This document shows positions 60,716 through 64,000 of a DNA stretch of 64,000 nucleotides, in pieces. Origin of the DNA: Pegea sp. RAD2-039 (Eukaryota > Chordata > Thaliacea > Salpida > Salpidae); contig JAQGEQ010000291.1 in assembly GCA_034620365.1 (NCBI GenBank), forward strand, positions 1 through 64,000, given 5' to 3'. Under the pieces are notes generated by a model. It was not told the DNA's origin and made no database searches. It worked only from the letters and a program-made list of their open reading frames with translations. The number at the start of each line of letters is the position of its first letter. The first letter of the stretch is position 1. The translations under genes were made by a program, and so were the position numbers.

Positions 60716-61798
60716 TGGCTTACTTCTGCTGTAGGTTCGATGTATATAGGTTCGAAATCAAATATTCTGTCATCGGTACGAAATATCGCGCTTGATTACG
60801 TAATGTACTAACAGGTGCAGAAAGTATAACGAAAACTATAAGTAAATAGCACAGCCCTCGTTCGCTCCTTTAAAAGAAGGGAGTAAACTTATTAATAAAT
60901 AGAAAAATTACTTTATCATATAAAATACAAATTTAATAATAAACAATCTCATCATATTTTAAGGTTTTAGTGATACTGGTTGTAATTTATTGACTTTGTA
61001 AGCATTACATAAATACTGAAATATTGATTTTGTTATGATATAATTGCTACTATAATCTATCATTGTTTTTCAATAAGTTAGAACAATTTCCATAATATTC
61101 ACCATATGCAAATTTATACAAAAGTTTGCTGTGCTTCACAATGGATACATATATAAAATACTCACTCAAAAATGTCTTTTAAAAAATTGTGTTAAATATT
61201 TTGGTTACAAGAAAAACAATTGTGTAAGATACTATTTCTTATTTAAACGAAATAAAAATCTTTATTTAGTTAGAGAAACAAAAGTTTTTACAATTATCAA
61301 CAGTTTAATAACTTTAAAAAAACTTTTCGCGAGATGGCGCGAGAAGTTTGAAAAATTACCTCAGATATTAAAATCTACTACAAGTTGAACCCTTTAAAAA
61401 CAGAGCTTTAAACTATCTCATTATATAAGAAAATTTTTCAATAAAAAGAAAATTGAAGCATCTAAAACCGTTTATGTAGCTTACTAGTTTGCTATTGTTC
61501 AGTTATCTGCTTCAATAACGAAATATGTTTACTTGGAGGGTGATGACGTCATTATTACTGGAATAAGCTTCCTATCGTTAATTTTTTTATATTGCTTTAA
61601 TATTTGTCTCAAAAATAAACTATTCTATATTTATTTTTTATTCAGATTAACTATTTTTTTCATCGATTTGAAGATGTCATCAATTGATGTCTATTAAAAA
61701 GTTCAAACAATAATATTACTAATAATAGTTTTGATGACGTCATTAATTGATGCCGAATGAAATATTGAAACGATAAATTGTTTACAACTTTTAACTTT

Positions 61799-61882
61799 TT
61801 AAAATAGGATTTTATTTATTTGCTTGATGTCACTATCACTTGCATTGATGAATGAATATACCAACAATTGATCTATTTTCAT
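61799..61882 (-). pseudogene. MKIDQ-type frame, inverted copy
   Basis: On the minus strand the frame reads MKIDQLLVYSFINASDSD then IKQINKILF and TAA. It shows that the inverted block at 60.7-64 kb carries the same coding-like module, still in frame. Confidence 0.3.
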
Positions 61883-62024
61883 CAGATTAACTTCTTTTGA
61901 TATGAGAAGTCTTACCTAACATGTGTAATGATGCCGACGTATGTTGCATTCACCTCGTATTACAATCAGTGATGATCGACTTCAGAATGAAGTCATGATA
62001 AACCAACAGCTAGTTTAGAACCAA

Positions 62025-62187
62025 TGTGATGGGCTGTGTTAGTAGTTGCGGTTATGCTGATAACTATCATAACTGCAACAAATTTGCTTCTTGTGATGAG
62101 GACTCTATTAATGATATTCTCCTTCTTGATATTATTCACCACAGTCATAATGGTTGTTGTATGATGACAAGTTCTTTTACTACTTGA
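62025..62187 (+). pseudogene. Cysteine-rich frame in the inverted block
   Basis: On the plus strand, from ATGGGCTGTGTTAGT onward, the frame reads CVSSCGYADNYHNCNKF, then ASCDEDSINDILLLDIIHH and NGCCMMTSSFTT before TGA. It aligns with the C-terminal ~50 residues of the 71-aa frames, but the N-terminal hydrophobic part is replaced by an unrelated upstream module, so it lacks the signal peptide. Confidence 0.35.
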
Positions 62188-63239
62188 ATCTAGGTGACGT
62201 CGTATGAGCACGTGACATGCAGTGCTGTTAAAACTTTCTTTGAGTATCAACATGATCGCTTTGTAACGCCTAATAGAGCCAACAATGAAGGAAAAAATTG
62301 TATTTATTAAATGATACCAATCAGTAAAAGGAAAAGAACAGATAATCATATATAGAAAGATGAAACAATAGCGCTTAGTTTTATTGACATGCAGTAGATC
62401 AGATTTACAGATTAGTCAGCATTGTTGATTAGATAGGTTTGATGATTTATTTGATGATTCTGCTTCTTCTAATAAGACTGTTTTGATGAAATCATCTTGC
62501 ATTTTAGCATTATCATAATGTAATATAATCACCTGATACTTGTTACTATTAAGATGTGTTTTTGGTCGTATCGTTATATGGTTTGTTACGATTAGGAAAA
62601 CATTGTATTGACCACTTGAGCAACATTTGAATGAAGTTTCAATTTGTAATAGTCTTTAAAAAATAATGTTAATAAAAAGTTTTTTTTAAATGTAATAAAA
62701 TACTAAAACAGTAAGTTGTAAGATAAAAGTTTCATAAACTTTGAAATACCACAAATCATCTGGTAGTTAATATTTTTTGAAATTTCAAAATGATATAGTT
62801 TAAAGACTATGATGATAATTTTCACTTAAATATGGTAGATTTTTTATAAAGATTAAAACCAAAATCTTCAGCTAATCACTTTATAATAACAACTTGTAAG
62901 CTTATCATATGTATCTAGTTTAATAACTTTTAACAAAGTTTTGCAAGATGGCGCTAGTAATCAATTTACCTCAAACTTCCTTATAATTAGTGTTCTTTGA
63001 TAAAAACATTTTAAAATCTGTTGCAAAAACTGTCGGTAACATTTACGAGCTTTTGAAATTCCTATTATGAAAGATTCTGTATAAAAATCTTTATAATATT
63101 TTATTGTTAAATTAGAGTTGAGATAATTGCTTTAGGTGATAAAAATTACATAATTATCAACAGTTTGATAACTTTTAAAAAAATTTCGCAAATTTCATTA
63201 ATTCTCTCAAAAAAACATTTTTATTTCAAAAAGATTTGT

Positions 63240-64000
63240 CTTTGCTGATGAATTCAAATTTTAAAGAAAATTAACCTATACTCTTTATTTTACTGTTTGA
63301 CGGAAACTTGATTTTTCAAATAAGCTGTGTACTTCAAAAATTGCACAAAATAATTTTACTTGTGAAGTTTTTACAAATTTTAAAGAAACTCAGTTTAAGT
63401 AAAAGTGAATTCAACCGATGTTAAAGTAATTATAATCATTTTGAATAAATTACTCAAAAAAGTAGTTTTTATCGTACAAAATTGTGTACAACTTTGATAA
63501 TGAGCAATTCTATCATCTTTTAAGGTTTTGATTATACTGGTTGTTATTTCGTCACTATTTAATTTTTGAATAAATTATTTATTATTGCTTTCAATTAATT
63601 TTTAAAACTTTTTTTAATATTTATCATTTGCAAAATTAAAAAAAGGTTTGGTTTCATTCCAAAAGTTGTTTGGTTGAAAGTAAAACAATTGTGCAAGATA
63701 CTATTCATCATTTATAAGAAATAAAAATCTTTAATTATAGTTAGAAAAACGAAAAATTTACATAATTATCAACAGTTTGATAACTTTTGTTAAATTTATC
63801 GCGAGATGGCGCTAATAGTTTTAAAATGTATCTCAATCCAACTTATGCTTAATGTTTGGTTGGAAAATACATTGAATCTATCACAAGTTGAAGACATAAG
63901 AAAGAGTTTTAAACTATCTCATTATGAATGGAAGTTTTTCATAAAAGGAACAAAATGAAGCATCTAAAATCGATTATCTAGTTTGCTAGTTTGCTATTTC
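63240..64000 (-). repeat. Right arm of the long inverted pair
   Basis: This is the inverse of 53637-54400. It is truncated by the window end, and the similarity is still strong at position 64000. Confidence 0.75.

Larger units (their letters stand above)
60660..64000 (-). repeat. Array units in inverted orientation
   Basis: On the minus strand the usual modules appear in the usual order. From high to low coordinates these are: a promoter box at 63814-63800, the diverged leader region to 63240, a second box at 62956-62942, and the AAGCTTACAAGTTGT module near 62900. After these come the tail module 62590-62440, a Cys-rich frame on the plus strand (about 62025-62187), MKIDQ (61882-61799), GATGACGTCATTA near 61735, a box at 61342-61328 and the exon-like module 60870-60730. 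The exon-like copy keeps the hydrophobic frame (CYLLIVFVILSAPVST). Confidence 0.75.

Noticed and set aside
61131-61388. 85-codon plus-strand frame
   Set aside because: It crosses an inverted promoter and leader module; other copies do not keep it.
61993-62349. 118-codon minus-strand frame
   Set aside because: It is antisense to the inverted Cys-rich and tail modules and is not conserved in other units.
1-64000. tRNA, rRNA or other structured RNA genes
   Set aside because: I could not find a cloverleaf, rRNA core or snRNA sequence by eye on either strand; weak matches cannot be excluded without a covariance-model search.

Overview
The window is AT-rich eukaryotic DNA, most likely from an invertebrate animal. 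Genes are sparse, the few introns are about 55-65 nt or several hundred nt with GT-AG ends, AATAAA signals follow the stops, and the two best genes are a mitochondrial ERV1/ALR (GFER) homologue and a ZNF830-like protein. These two lie head to tail with only 83 nt between stop and start, no poly(A) signal between them, and a strong 3' splice site a few tens of nt upstream of each ATG. That is the layout of an operon resolved by spliced-leader trans-splicing. Together with the abundant TGACGTCA word, a tunicate is my best guess, but this is inference and not proven by the sequence.

Layout. 1-9210: a large foldback element with ~1.9-2.0 kb inverted arms and an extra internal copy of part of an arm. 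9211-13490: AT-rich spacer with a decayed non-LTR reverse transcriptase on the minus strand (about 10.2-11.45 kb). 13.5-14.96 kb: the GFER / ZNF830-like gene pair. 15-17.57 kb: spacer with two tentative minus-strand exons. 17.57-47.16 kb: a long, degenerate direct-repeat array of a complex unit (full units about 4.6-5.3 kb, many truncated). 47.45-49.21 kb: a four-exon minus-strand gene whose protein resembles the N-terminal region of Crypton-derived ZMYM/QRICH1/KIAA1958-type proteins. 50.13-50.24 kb: a stray fragment of the ZNF830-like coding sequence. 50.34-54.4 kb: further array units. 54.4-60.7 kb: low-complexity spacer holding one two-exon gene of unknown function (58256-58976). 60.7-64.0 kb: array units in inverted orientation; 53.64-54.4 kb and 63.24-64.0 kb form an inverted pair around the 58-kb gene.

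The main object of interest is the array. The unit is not a simple satellite. It carries a promoter-like module (a GCGCCATCTTGCG box exactly 74 nt before a TATAAATA-like box in every copy with that module checked on the plus strand), a leader with a GTGAGT donor, a ~335-nt intron-like gap and a pyrimidine-rich acceptor. It then carries several short reading frames conserved between copies: a signal-peptide-like frame, a 19-26 aa hydrophobic micropeptide, a QEAESSQISSNL tail followed by AATAAA, and a MKIDQ frame kept without indels for 25 or more codons in seven copies. On the opposite strand there is a 71-codon cysteine-rich, signal-peptide-bearing frame, intact in two copies. Most copies also show stops and frameshifts, so I read the array as an amplified and largely decaying family of small genes or a gene-carrying element. 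Which frames are translated, and how they are spliced, cannot be settled from the sequence alone.
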